Below the pieces are notes generated by a model. The model searched no databases. It worked only from the letters and a program-made list of their open reading frames with translations, and had not been told where the DNA came from. A stretch of 13,090 bases of DNA from Betaproteobacteria bacterium TMED156 (GTDB taxonomy: Bacteria > Pseudomonadota > Gammaproteobacteria > Burkholderiales > Burkholderiaceae_A), in NCBI GenBank assembly GCA_002171155.1, contig NHHF01000122.1, forward strand, positions 1 to 13,090, written 5' to 3'. The translations under genes were made by a program, and so were the position numbers. Positions 1 through 6,527 of this stretch are shown here, in pieces. Numbering within the stretch: the first letter of the stretch is position 1; every line of letters begins with the position of its first letter.

Positions 1-1489
1 TTATGATTATTAAAAAATAGAAAAGTCTGACAAAAGGTTGACTCTGGAGTTCTATCCAATTGATAGTCTTTGATGTTGAATAGCAAAAAATTGAAATTGC
101 CAATGATGAAATAAAAATTGCCACTAAAAACCGTATCCAGTCCATTTTAGGCCTATATACTTTCCTGTGAATTAAAATAATTAATAACATCAGTGCATTA
201 AAAAAAGCAGCAATTCCTATCGCTAGTGCGAGTCCTACGTGAGCAAAGATTGGGACAAGAAAAACATTTAAAATTTGTGTTATTAACAGAGTTATGAGAG
301 CTATTTTCACAGGGGTTTTAATATCTTGTTGAGAGTAATAGCCAGGAGCTAATATTTTTATTGCCACCAAACCAAAAATACCAATCGAATATGCAGAGAT
401 AGCTTGGGAGGACATCATCAAGTCTTTATTAGAAAATTCACCATAATGAAAAATTACTGCCCCAATTGGCTCCGACATGATTGCCATTATCATTGAACAA
501 GGTATGCAAAAGAAAGCTACCAACTTAAGTCCCCAGTCAAGAAGTTTGGAAATATTTTTGTTATCGTTTTCATTCCATGATTTTGTTAGTGTTGGCAACA
601 ACACCGTTCCTAAAGCAACTCCTAATAATGCAGTAGGGAGTTCCATGATTCTATCTGCATAAGATAACCATGAAACACTACCTGGTTCCAACCTTGATGC
701 GATGTTCGTGTTAATTATCAAGCTTAATTGAGCTACTGATACTGCCATTGAAGCTGGTAGCATTAAAGTAAGGATCTTTTGAATATTTTGGTCTTTAGCA
801 ATTTCAGTAATCTTTTTATATGGATTGAACCATGAAAATTGTATATTTTGGAAGAGCCCAATTTTTTTCAGTGCCCAAAATTGAACTATTAATTGGGCGA
901 TGCCTCCTAACAAGACTGCCACCGCCAAACTCCAAATAGGTAATTTTAAATATGGAGTTAGAAAAAGCGTACAGAAAATAAATGATAGGTTAAGTAAAAC
1001 AGGAGTTACGGCCGGAATCCTGAACTTTGAAAAAGTATTAAGTACACCTGAACTTAAAGCAACAAGGGAGATAAAAAAAATGTATGGGAACATCCATTGA
1101 GTTAATTGAACGGTCAATTCATACTTTTGATTATTATTGAAACCTCCCGTCATTAACCAAACTATGAATGGTGATAAGATTATGCAAAGAAGAGTTACTA
1201 TTACTAGTATTATTGACAAAACAACCCCCACTTTTATTGCCAGACTTTTTGCTTTCTGGTCACCCTCTTTTGATTTAATTTCCCCCAGAACTGGTACAAA
1301 AGCTTGTGAGAAGGCCCCTTCAGCGAAAAGCCTTCTTAATAGATTAGGAATTCTAAATGCAACAAAAAAAGCGTCTGTTTGCTCAGAAACTCCAAAATAG
1401 CTTGCAATAAGTATTTCTCTAATTAAACCTGTGAATCTAGAAATAAGAGTAAAAAAACTAATTGAGGCTGTAGTCTTGAATAAGTTCAT
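1..1489 (-). CDS. murJ: Lipid II flippase MurJ (MviN family), C-terminus cut by window edge
   Basis: Inner-membrane MOP-superfamily transporter that flips lipid II across the cytoplasmic membrane for peptidoglycan synthesis. I translated this by hand: the frame is open from an ATG at 1489 to base 1, giving 496 codons without a stop. Family members are about 510-520 residues, so only the last few residues are missing. The start MNLFKTTAS matches the usual MurJ N-terminus. Arg18, Arg24, Asp39 and Arg52 fall at the same numbers as the functionally important residues of E. coli MurJ. The segments FRIPNLLRRLFAEGAFSQAF (45-64) and YADRIMELP (277-285, with the central-cavity Arg280) are family signatures, followed by GVALGTVLLP. 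The rest is a chain of hydrophobic helices, consistent with the 14-helix fold. It diverges from rpsT. No Shine-Dalgarno precedes the ATG. Identity is secure. Confidence 0.96.
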   Translation of the reverse strand, partial: MNLFKTTASISFFTLISRFTGLIREILIASYFGVSEQTDAFFVAFRIPNLLRRLFAEGAFSQAFVPVLGEIKSKEGDQKAKSLAIKVGVVLSIILVIVTLLCIILSPFIVWLMTGGFNNNQKYELTVQLTQWMFPYIFFISLVALSSGVLNTFSKFRIPAVTPVLLNLSFIFCTLFLTPYLKLPIWSLAVAVLLGGIAQLIVQFWALKKIGLFQNIQFSWFNPYKKITEIAKDQNIQKILTLMLPASMAVSVAQLSLIINTNIASRLEPGSVSWLSYADRIMELPTALLGVALGTVLLPTLTKSWNENDNKNISKLLDWGLKLVAFFCIPCSMIMAIMSEPIGAVIFHYGEFSNKDLMMSSQAISAYSIGIFGLVAIKILAPGYYSQQDIKTPVKIALITLLITQILNVFLVPIFAHVGLALAIGIAAFFNALMLLIILIHRKVYRPKMDWIRFLVAIFISSLAISIFCYSTSKTINWIELQSQPFVRLFYFLIII

Positions 1490-1504
1490 AGATAATTGTA
1501 TATT
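1476..1504 (+). promoter_or_regulatory. Sigma70-type promoter for rpsT
   Basis: A -35 box TTGAAT (1476-1481) and a -10 box TATATT (1499-1504) are separated by exactly 17 bases, close to the consensus. Predicted transcription start is near 1511, giving a leader of about 24 bases before the rpsT ATG. The -35 box and most of the spacer lie inside the first codons of divergent murJ, so the two genes share this control region. Confidence 0.7.
1495..1500 (-). promoter_or_regulatory. Possible -10 box for murJ, placed for a leaderless transcript
   Basis: On the minus strand the hexamer TACAAT ends five bases before the A of the murJ ATG. Transcription normally begins about six or seven bases after the -10 box, so the mRNA could start at or within a base or two of the start codon. 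The expected -35 position is only a run of A, so the promoter is weak by consensus. The box overlaps the rpsT -10 region on the other strand. Speculative. Confidence 0.3.
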
Positions 1505-1525
1505 CTTTCTTTAAGTTTTTTTTTT

Positions 1526-1529
1526 AAGG
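1526..1529 (+). promoter_or_regulatory. Shine-Dalgarno of rpsT, which fixes its start
   Basis: AAGG sits five bases before the ATG at 1535, immediately after a run of ten T (1516-1525). It selects this ATG over an in-frame TTG at 1496, which would add 13 residues foreign to S20 and lies upstream of the predicted transcription start. Confidence 0.7.
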
Positions 1530-1534
1530 TTTTT

Positions 1535-1798
1535 ATGGCAAATTCAGTTTCTGCGAGAAAAAGTGCTCGTCAATCCGCTTCCCGTCGTTTGGCTAACCAA
1601 AGTCTTAGAACAGCCTACAGGACTTCCATCAAATCTGTCCTAAAAGCTGTCATTTCTGGTGACAAGAAATTAGCTCAAACTGCTTTTCAAAAAGCCCAAT
1701 CATCTATCGATAAAATTGCTGATAAAAAAATCGTTCATAAAAATAAGGCTGCAAGACATAAAAAAAGGCTAAATGCTAGCATTGAATCCATGACCTAG
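1535..1798 (+). CDS. rpsT: 30S ribosomal protein S20
   Basis: Small basic protein that binds 16S rRNA in the body of the 30S subunit and helps early assembly. The product is 87 residues, the usual S20 length, and begins MANSVSARKSARQ, close to the typical S20 start MANxxSARKRxRQ. It is rich in Lys, Arg, Ala and Ser throughout and predicted to be almost wholly helical, with the family's conserved C-terminal segment (IHKNKAARHKKRLN, 71-84 roughly). A good -10/-35 pair and an AAGG ribosome site precede the ATG. In E. coli S20 starts with UUG and represses its own translation; here the start is AUG and the leader is too short for an elaborate control structure. It converges with yggS, 32 bases apart. 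Confidence 0.96.
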   Translation: MANSVSARKSARQSASRRLANQSLRTAYRTSIKSVLKAVISGDKKLAQTAFQKAQSSIDKIADKKIVHKNKAARHKKRLNASIESMT

Positions 1799-1830
1799 TA
1801 TCATTATGTTATATGTATTTTAATTATTGT

Positions 1831-2568
1831 TTATTTTCTTTCACCGAAAATGGAAGTACCGATTCTAATCCATGTTTTTGTAAATTTATCAGTTTCTGAA
1901 ATGGCGGCTTCCAAATCATTTGACATACCCATTGATAGGTGACCAAGTTTTACATCTAATTTACTGGATTTATTTATTTCATCTTTTGTTTGTTTTAGTT
2001 TTGCAAAAGAACATTTCTGTTTAGCGAAATCATTCGTCGATTTAGGAATTGCCATTAGACCTTTTACAGAAATTTGAGGCAATTTAGAAATTTTTATTAC
2101 TAAACTTTTGGCATCTTCAATACTTGTTCCACCTTTACTTTCTTCCTGGTCTATATTGACCTGTATGAAAACATTAAGTGGCTTCAAATAAACTGGTCTT
2201 TGATTAGATAATCTTTGTGCAATTTCAAATTTTTCTATTGAATGTACCCAATCAAAGTTCTCTGCAATTTTTTTTGTTTTATTTCTTTGTATTTGACCAA
2301 TAAAATGCCAGTCTAATAAGGTTGAAAAATTTTTTCTAACTGACAATCTATCTATTTTTTCTAATGCTTCACTCAAATAGTTTTCTCCAAATGAAAACAA
2401 TCCTTGAGATATTGCCACTTCAATATCCTTGGAGGTTTTTTTCTTACTAACTGCCAAGATTTTAATATTTTCTCTTTTGACATTTGTTTTAGAGCATGTT
2501 GACAAGATTCGGTTTTCAAGAATTTTTAATCTTTGAATAAAAATATTACTTTTTTCTTCTTCAATCAT
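1831..2568 (-). CDS. yggS: YggS/PROSC family pyridoxal 5'-phosphate homeostasis protein
   Basis: PLP-binding TIM-barrel protein (alanine racemase N-terminal fold) that influences the cell's PLP and amino-acid pools but has no known catalytic reaction. The likely start is the ATG at 2568, giving 245 residues against about 234 in E. coli. The PLP lysine is Lys42 in ILAVSKKKT. Other signatures in order are FGENYLSEA, HFIGQIQRNKTK, VNIDQEESKGG, KGLMAIP, LSMGMSNDLEAAI (phosphate-binding region) and RIGTSIFGERK at the C-terminus. The frame stays open upstream to 2637, but the extra 23 residues lie inside rlmL and do not resemble the family. The start overlaps the rlmL stop by eight bases (ATGATTGA), with AAGGAAG at 2580-2586, a rather long 11-base spacing. 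Last gene of the operon. Confidence 0.93.
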   Translation of the reverse strand: MIEEEKSNIFIQRLKILENRILSTCSKTNVKRENIKILAVSKKKTSKDIEVAISQGLFSFGENYLSEALEKIDRLSVRKNFSTLLDWHFIGQIQRNKTKKIAENFDWVHSIEKFEIAQRLSNQRPVYLKPLNVFIQVNIDQEESKGGTSIEDAKSLVIKISKLPQISVKGLMAIPKSTNDFAKQKCSFAKLKQTKDEINKSSKLDVKLGHLSMGMSNDLEAAISETDKFTKTWIRIGTSIFGERK

Positions 2569-3811
2569 TTTTTTTAATACTTCCTTTAACAATCTCAAAT
2601 GACAACCAAATACAGGAAATGTCGCCATTAAACACACTAAATTTATTATTTGGTTTTAGCCTTATTTTGGACGAAAAGTTTTTTTCATTTGTTAGTATCC
2701 ATGCCGTCCACCCAGAAAAATTTTTTTTAAGTACTGAGCCCATCTGCTGAATCAATTTTGTTTTTAAATCATCATCTAACTCTATCCTTAAACCGAAAGG
2801 TGGGTTGGTGAGAATAACCCCTTTTGATGGAATTTGTCTGTTAATGTAATTATTTACAGCAAATTCACCAACTTCCCAACTGATCATATTGGAAATTTTT
2901 TTTGGTAAGGCCAATTTTGCATTGAGTTCTGCATTTTGAATCATATTTATGTCTGCGTCTATTCCAGTTAAAAATGGCAAATTTTTTGATTTTTTTTCGC
3001 TGTTTACCCAGGCTTCTAGTGCTTCCTCTCTTAATATTTGCCAATTTACATTGCTAAACGGAGAGTCATTAGAAAATAATTCACATGAAAATTTTCTTTG
3101 GTTCTCAGGCAGATAGTTAGCGGGTATTCCAGTTGCTTTTTTTACTGCCTCAATTACGAATGTTCCACTTCCACACATGGGGTCTAATAATGGTAATTTA
3201 TGATCCCACTTTGACATCGCAATAAGAGCTGAGACTAAATTTTCTCTAATCGGGGCTATTCCTCTAGATTTTCGCCATCCTCTTTTAAAAAGAGGTTCAC
3301 CACTACTGTCAATAGAGACAGTTACCAGTGAATTAACAAAATGTAACCATATTCTTATATCAGGTGTTTTTTTATCAACATTAGGTCTTATACCGTAAAA
3401 TTTTTTTCTAAAATAATCACAGATACCATCCTTAAATTTAAGGGCAGCAAAATTAGCAGAAATTGATTCAGGCATTCTTCCTGAACTGTTCACATCAACT
3501 TTAAAAGAGTTTGAAGGATTGAACCATTCTTGCCAGTCGATTCTGCAGGCAAATTCTAATAGCTCGTTTGCAGTTTTAACCTGTGTTTTACCAACTTGGA
3601 TTAAAATCCGAGATGGCATGGACGACCATAAATTTAACCTACAAATTTCAATAGCTGTTGTTTTAAAAAAAACTCCTCCACTTAGTTTGTTTGGGAATTT
3701 TATACTTTGATTCTGTTTCAATTCATTAAAGAGTGACTCCTCGAGCCCAGATGCACATACAGCGAAGGTGCTTAACTGTTTAGAATTATCTTGATAAGAG
3801 AATCTTTTCAA
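2561..3811 (-). CDS. rlmL: THUMP-domain class I SAM-dependent RNA methyltransferase, RlmL-like (23S rRNA m2G2445)
   Basis: Predicted to methylate N2 of a guanine in 23S rRNA (G2445 in E. coli numbering) during 50S maturation. Residues 14-30 (TFAVCASGLEESLFNEL) match the RlmL N-terminus. The ferredoxin-like and THUMP region runs to about 170 and ends in the family motif GEPLFKRGWR (171-180). The Rossmann domain carries SAM motif I DPMCGSGTF (210-218), an acidic motif after strand 2 (GIDAD, 283-287) and catalytic motif IV NPPFG (336-340). At 416 residues it corresponds to the N-terminal half of E. coli RlmKL, with no RlmK domain. The start is TTG, nine bases after the hemJ stop and in the same frame; no ATG or GTG is available until Met65 inside THUMP, and no Shine-Dalgarno is visible. 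Family is secure; the exact guanine is inferred. Confidence 0.88.
   Translation of the reverse strand: MKRFSYQDNSKQLSTFAVCASGLEESLFNELKQNQSIKFPNKLSGGVFFKTTAIEICRLNLWSSMPSRILIQVGKTQVKTANELLEFACRIDWQEWFNPSNSFKVDVNSSGRMPESISANFAALKFKDGICDYFRKKFYGIRPNVDKKTPDIRIWLHFVNSLVTVSIDSSGEPLFKRGWRKSRGIAPIRENLVSALIAMSKWDHKLPLLDPMCGSGTFVIEAVKKATGIPANYLPENQRKFSCELFSNDSPFSNVNWQILREEALEAWVNSEKKSKNLPFLTGIDADINMIQNAELNAKLALPKKISNMISWEVGEFAVNNYINRQIPSKGVILTNPPFGLRIELDDDLKTKLIQQMGSVLKKNFSGWTAWILTNEKNFSSKIRLKPNNKFSVFNGDISCIWLSFEIVKGSIKKND
2580..2586 (-). promoter_or_regulatory. Shine-Dalgarno of yggS
   Basis: On the minus strand AAGGAAG lies 11 bases before the ATG at 2568, inside the 3' end of rlmL. It supports this ATG over the longer frame beginning at 2637. 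The spacing is longer than ideal and is filled mostly by an A tract. Confidence 0.5.
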
Positions 3812-3820
3812 TTTTGAAAT

Positions 3821-4288
3821 CTATATAGGTTTGACTACAACGAGTAGAACAGATGCAAATAAAAGAAGTACTGGAATTTCGTTAAACCATCTAAATTTCA
3901 CATGTGACCAACTAGATATTTGCTTAAGAAGATTTTTCAAAATTTTTCCACAATAAAAATGATAAAACACAAGAAAACAAACTATAATTATTTTAATTTG
4001 CATCCAAAGACTTTGAGCCCCAATTCCATATCCTACCCATAGCCATAGACCAAAAAAGATTGAAAGCAGCATTAACGGTGTAGTGAAGCGAAATAATTTT
4101 TTTGCCATTAATAACAATCTTTTTCTTTCGCTTGAATTTAAAACGTCTGGGTCAACTGAAACAGTATTTTTTTTTAGAAAATCACTATCAACAAGTGCTA
4201 TATTTACAAAAATTCTTGGTAAGTAAAATAGACCTGCAAACCAACTTATTACAAAAATGATGTGTAATGCTTTTATATATAGAATCAC
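3821..4288 (-). CDS. hemJ: HemJ-type protoporphyrinogen IX oxidase (UPF0093 membrane protein)
   Basis: Integral membrane enzyme that converts protoporphyrinogen IX to protoporphyrin IX late in haem synthesis; often annotated as a CopD-family protein. From a GTG start at 4288 it is 155 residues with about four membrane helices. Signatures are ALHII with conserved His9, WFAGLFYLPRIFV with conserved Arg25, a Lys in helix 3 (QIKIIIV, Lys99) followed by FYHF, and the C-terminal NEIPVLLL...VVVKP. The charged loop between helices 1 and 2 is somewhat long. The GTG overlaps the proA stop as GTGA and gives the typical short N-terminus before LYIKALH. An in-frame ATG at 4321 would add 11 residues and a 37-base overlap with proA; it is a possible alternative. 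Family is secure, activity inferred. Confidence 0.88.
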   Translation of the reverse strand: MILYIKALHIIFVISWFAGLFYLPRIFVNIALVDSDFLKKNTVSVDPDVLNSSERKRLLLMAKKLFRFTTPLMLLSIFFGLWLWVGYGIGAQSLWMQIKIIIVCFLVFYHFYCGKILKNLLKQISSWSHVKFRWFNEIPVLLLFASVLLVVVKPI

Positions 4289-5577
4289 AGTCGTATCTGT
4301 CCGTTTCCAAAGACCACCCATTTTTTTGTAGTTAAGCCCTCTAAGCCTACTGGGCCTCTAGCATGAAGTTTATTTGTACTAATTCCAATTTCAGCTCCTA
4401 ATCCATATTCAAATCCATCAGCGAAACGAGTTGATGCGTTTATCATTACAGATGAAGAATCAACTTTATTCAAAAATCTCATTGCCTTTGAGTGATTCTC
4501 TGTGACTATACAATCGGTGTGACTTGAACCATATTTTGCAATATGAGCGATAGCCTCTTCAAGTCCTGAAAGAGTTTTAATAGAAATAATGTTAGATAAG
4601 TATTCTGTATGCCAGTCTTCTTCAGTAGCAGCGACAATAGAAGTTGTGTCAAAGTTACTTGAATTGAGTATTAATTTTGACGCAGGACACACTCTAACTT
4701 CAATATTCTTTTTAGAAAAAGTATTACAAATCCTAGGTAAAAGAACAGAGGCAATTTTTTCTGATATTAAAAGGGTCTCCAAAGTGTTGCAAGTTCCTAG
4801 ACGATGTGTTTTTGAATTATCAGTTATATCCAGCGCTTTGTCTAAATCAGCATCATCATCAATGTATATATGACAGATCCCATCCAAATGTTTGATAACA
4901 GGTACTGTAGCATCGGCACTTATTTTTTTAATTAAGGATTTTCCACCTCGTGGTATTATCACATCAACGAATTTTTTTTGTGTTATTAATTCGTCAACTG
5001 CACTCCTATCTGTAGTTGCAATGATTTGAATTGCTTTTTCAGGGAGATTATTTTTTTTTAGTGCTTCTTTACATAAATTAGTGATGGCAAGATTACTATT
5101 TATCGCCTCTGAACCCCCTCTTAAAATTAAAGCATTCCCAGATTTCAAACAAAGTCCAGCAGCATCAGCCGTAACATTAGGTCTAGACTCATATATTATA
5201 GAAATAACCCCAATTGGTACTCGCATTTTTCCAACAGAGATACCTGAGGGTTGTTTTTTTATATTTATAAACTCACCAACAGGATCAGAGAGAAGCGCAA
5301 TTTGCATCAAACCATTCGACATAGATAGGATTGTTTTTTCAGTAATTTTTAAACGATCAATGAAAGCTTCATTTTGAATTTTTTGATGAGCTATTTCTAA
5401 ATCAAGCTTATTAGCTAAAAATAAATTTGATTTGTTCTCTTTGATTGAATGTGCCAAATCTAATAAAAATTGATTTTTTTGTTCGGTTGTTGCCTCCAAG
5501 AGCTTATATTGAGCATTTTTAGCTTCATGACATATTTTGGAAACAATACTAATTTTTTGATCTTCTCTTTCGCTCAC
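4285..5577 (-). CDS. proA: Gamma-glutamyl phosphate reductase (glutamate-5-semialdehyde dehydrogenase)
   Basis: NADPH-dependent reduction of gamma-glutamyl phosphate to glutamate-5-semialdehyde, the second step of proline synthesis, in the cytoplasm. The 430-residue product belongs to the aldehyde dehydrogenase superfamily. It shows IYESRPNVTAD and ALILRGGSEA in the cofactor domain, HLDGICHIYID, the catalytic Cys263 in RLGTCNTLE, and the C-terminal family block INASTRFADGFEYGLGAEIG followed by LHARGPVGLEGLT. The start is GTG at 5577, sharing one base with the holA stop (TAGTG). A strong AAAGGA lies six bases upstream. A TTG two codons earlier at 5583 directly abuts that site and is unlikely to be used. 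No ATG is available nearby. An A9 run codes for LKKN near residue 175. No proB is seen in this window. Confidence 0.96.
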   Translation of the reverse strand: MSEREDQKISIVSKICHEAKNAQYKLLEATTEQKNQFLLDLAHSIKENKSNLFLANKLDLEIAHQKIQNEAFIDRLKITEKTILSMSNGLMQIALLSDPVGEFINIKKQPSGISVGKMRVPIGVISIIYESRPNVTADAAGLCLKSGNALILRGGSEAINSNLAITNLCKEALKKNNLPEKAIQIIATTDRSAVDELITQKKFVDVIIPRGGKSLIKKISADATVPVIKHLDGICHIYIDDDADLDKALDITDNSKTHRLGTCNTLETLLISEKIASVLLPRICNTFSKKNIEVRVCPASKLILNSSNFDTTSIVAATEEDWHTEYLSNIISIKTLSGLEEAIAHIAKYGSSHTDCIVTENHSKAMRFLNKVDSSSVMINASTRFADGFEYGLGAEIGISTNKLHARGPVGLEGLTTKKWVVFGNGQIRL

Positions 5578-6527
5578 TAACAATCCTTTAGGATAAATAA
5601 CTCAAGTTCAATCCATGCATTTCCAGGGATTATACCTTTAATGATTTTATCGATAGTTGATAATTTCAAAATTAATTTCCTTTTGGTAAAAGGATCTTTT
5701 TTTCTACTCTCTTGAGCAAAAATCCAAACAATCATGGTCAACGGATAACCCTCTTCTTTTAAACTTCTGATCGCTTGAATACATTTTTTTTTACTATTTT
5801 TCCTAAAAACTAAATCAGGTAGTGTGAATGGATTATATTTGGAAAAATTAAAAACCATTTCTTGTACTAAATTATTATCAACGATCATATCCTGTTTTTT
5901 ACTCTTAACTATTAAACAAATTTTTTTAATATGTTGATCAGCCATTGATAAATTGCCTTCGCAATTTTGAGTCATTAAATCAATCGCTTCACAAGTAGAA
6001 TTTATCTTGTAATCAAAAAATTTTTTCTCGACCCAATTTCTTATCTGAGAAGTTGAAGGAGAGGAAATAAGTAGAGTAATGCCAACTTTGTCAATAGATT
6101 TGAACCAGCTAGATTTCCTGATAGTGGAGTCAGCAATTGGTAAACTTAACATCAAGTACGAGCTGGTCTTAATTTTCTTTGACCATTCAATTAATAATTT
6201 GCTTCCTATTGTTCCAGGTTTACCTGTAATTAATCTGACATCAAAAAGTTTTTCATTTGAGAACAATGAATTACTCATTGATTCCAATAGAAGGTTACTC
6301 CAATTGAAATTTAAGTTCGGGATCTTAAGTATATGATCGAATTTATTTTTAGAAAAAAACTTTCTTTTAATAGTTGAAATGATTTGTTTTTTAAGTAAAT
6401 CTTCATTGCTTGCGATAATCCAAATTTTTGGCAGAACATGATTATTAAGTTTTTTATAATTTCTAGTAATTGAATCCAGTTCATGATCAATCTTTACTAT
6501 TGAAGAAATATCCAGGTTAACTAGCAT
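5577..6527 (-). CDS. holA: DNA polymerase III subunit delta (clamp loader)
   Basis: Delta is the subunit of the clamp-loader complex that opens the beta sliding clamp. The product is 316 residues (E. coli about 343) and diverged, as is common for HolA. Recognisable parts are the N-terminal WIIASNEDLLKKQ, where delta carries its degenerate nucleotide-binding fold; LESMSNSLFSNEKLFDVRLI, the segment leading into the clamp-binding region; the middle-domain CEGNLSMADQHIKKICL; YNPFTLPDLVF; and the collar domain with LKEEGYPLTMIVWIFAQE and IIKGIIPGNAWIELE near the end. Position between lptE and proA strengthens the call. The ATG at 6527 follows the lptE stop with no gap (TAAATG), and no clear Shine-Dalgarno is seen, so coupling to lptE translation is likely. 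An A9 run lies at 5784-5792. Confidence 0.9.
   Translation of the reverse strand: MLVNLDISSIVKIDHELDSITRNYKKLNNHVLPKIWIIASNEDLLKKQIISTIKRKFFSKNKFDHILKIPNLNFNWSNLLLESMSNSLFSNEKLFDVRLITGKPGTIGSKLLIEWSKKIKTSSYLMLSLPIADSTIRKSSWFKSIDKVGITLLISSPSTSQIRNWVEKKFFDYKINSTCEAIDLMTQNCEGNLSMADQHIKKICLIVKSKKQDMIVDNNLVQEMVFNFSKYNPFTLPDLVFRKNSKKKCIQAIRSLKEEGYPLTMIVWIFAQESRKKDPFTKRKLILKLSTIDKIIKGIIPGNAWIELELFILKDC
5584..5589 (-). promoter_or_regulatory. Shine-Dalgarno deciding the GTG start of proA
   Basis: On the minus strand AAAGGA is followed by six bases and then GTG at 5577. It is the best ribosome site in the operon. It lies inside the last codons of holA and argues for GTG over the TTG at 5583, which would directly follow it without a spacer. 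Confidence 0.7.

Noticed and set aside
477..1400. Plus-strand open frames of 61, 66 and 87 codons at the left end
   Set aside because: They are antisense shadows of murJ, whose complete conserved reading frame covers the same bases.
1496..1534. N-terminal extension of rpsT from TTG at 1496
   Set aside because: The extra 13 residues do not match S20, the TTG overlaps the predicted -10 region, and a good ribosome site points to the ATG at 1535.
2569..2637. 23-residue N-terminal extension of YggS
   Set aside because: It is read out of frame through the end of rlmL and matches nothing in the family; the ATG at 2568 has a ribosome site and fits the usual length.
4589..5377. Two plus-strand open frames of 94 and 98 codons inside proA
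   Set aside because: Both are antisense to well-conserved ProA sequence, have no ribosome site and look like shadows.
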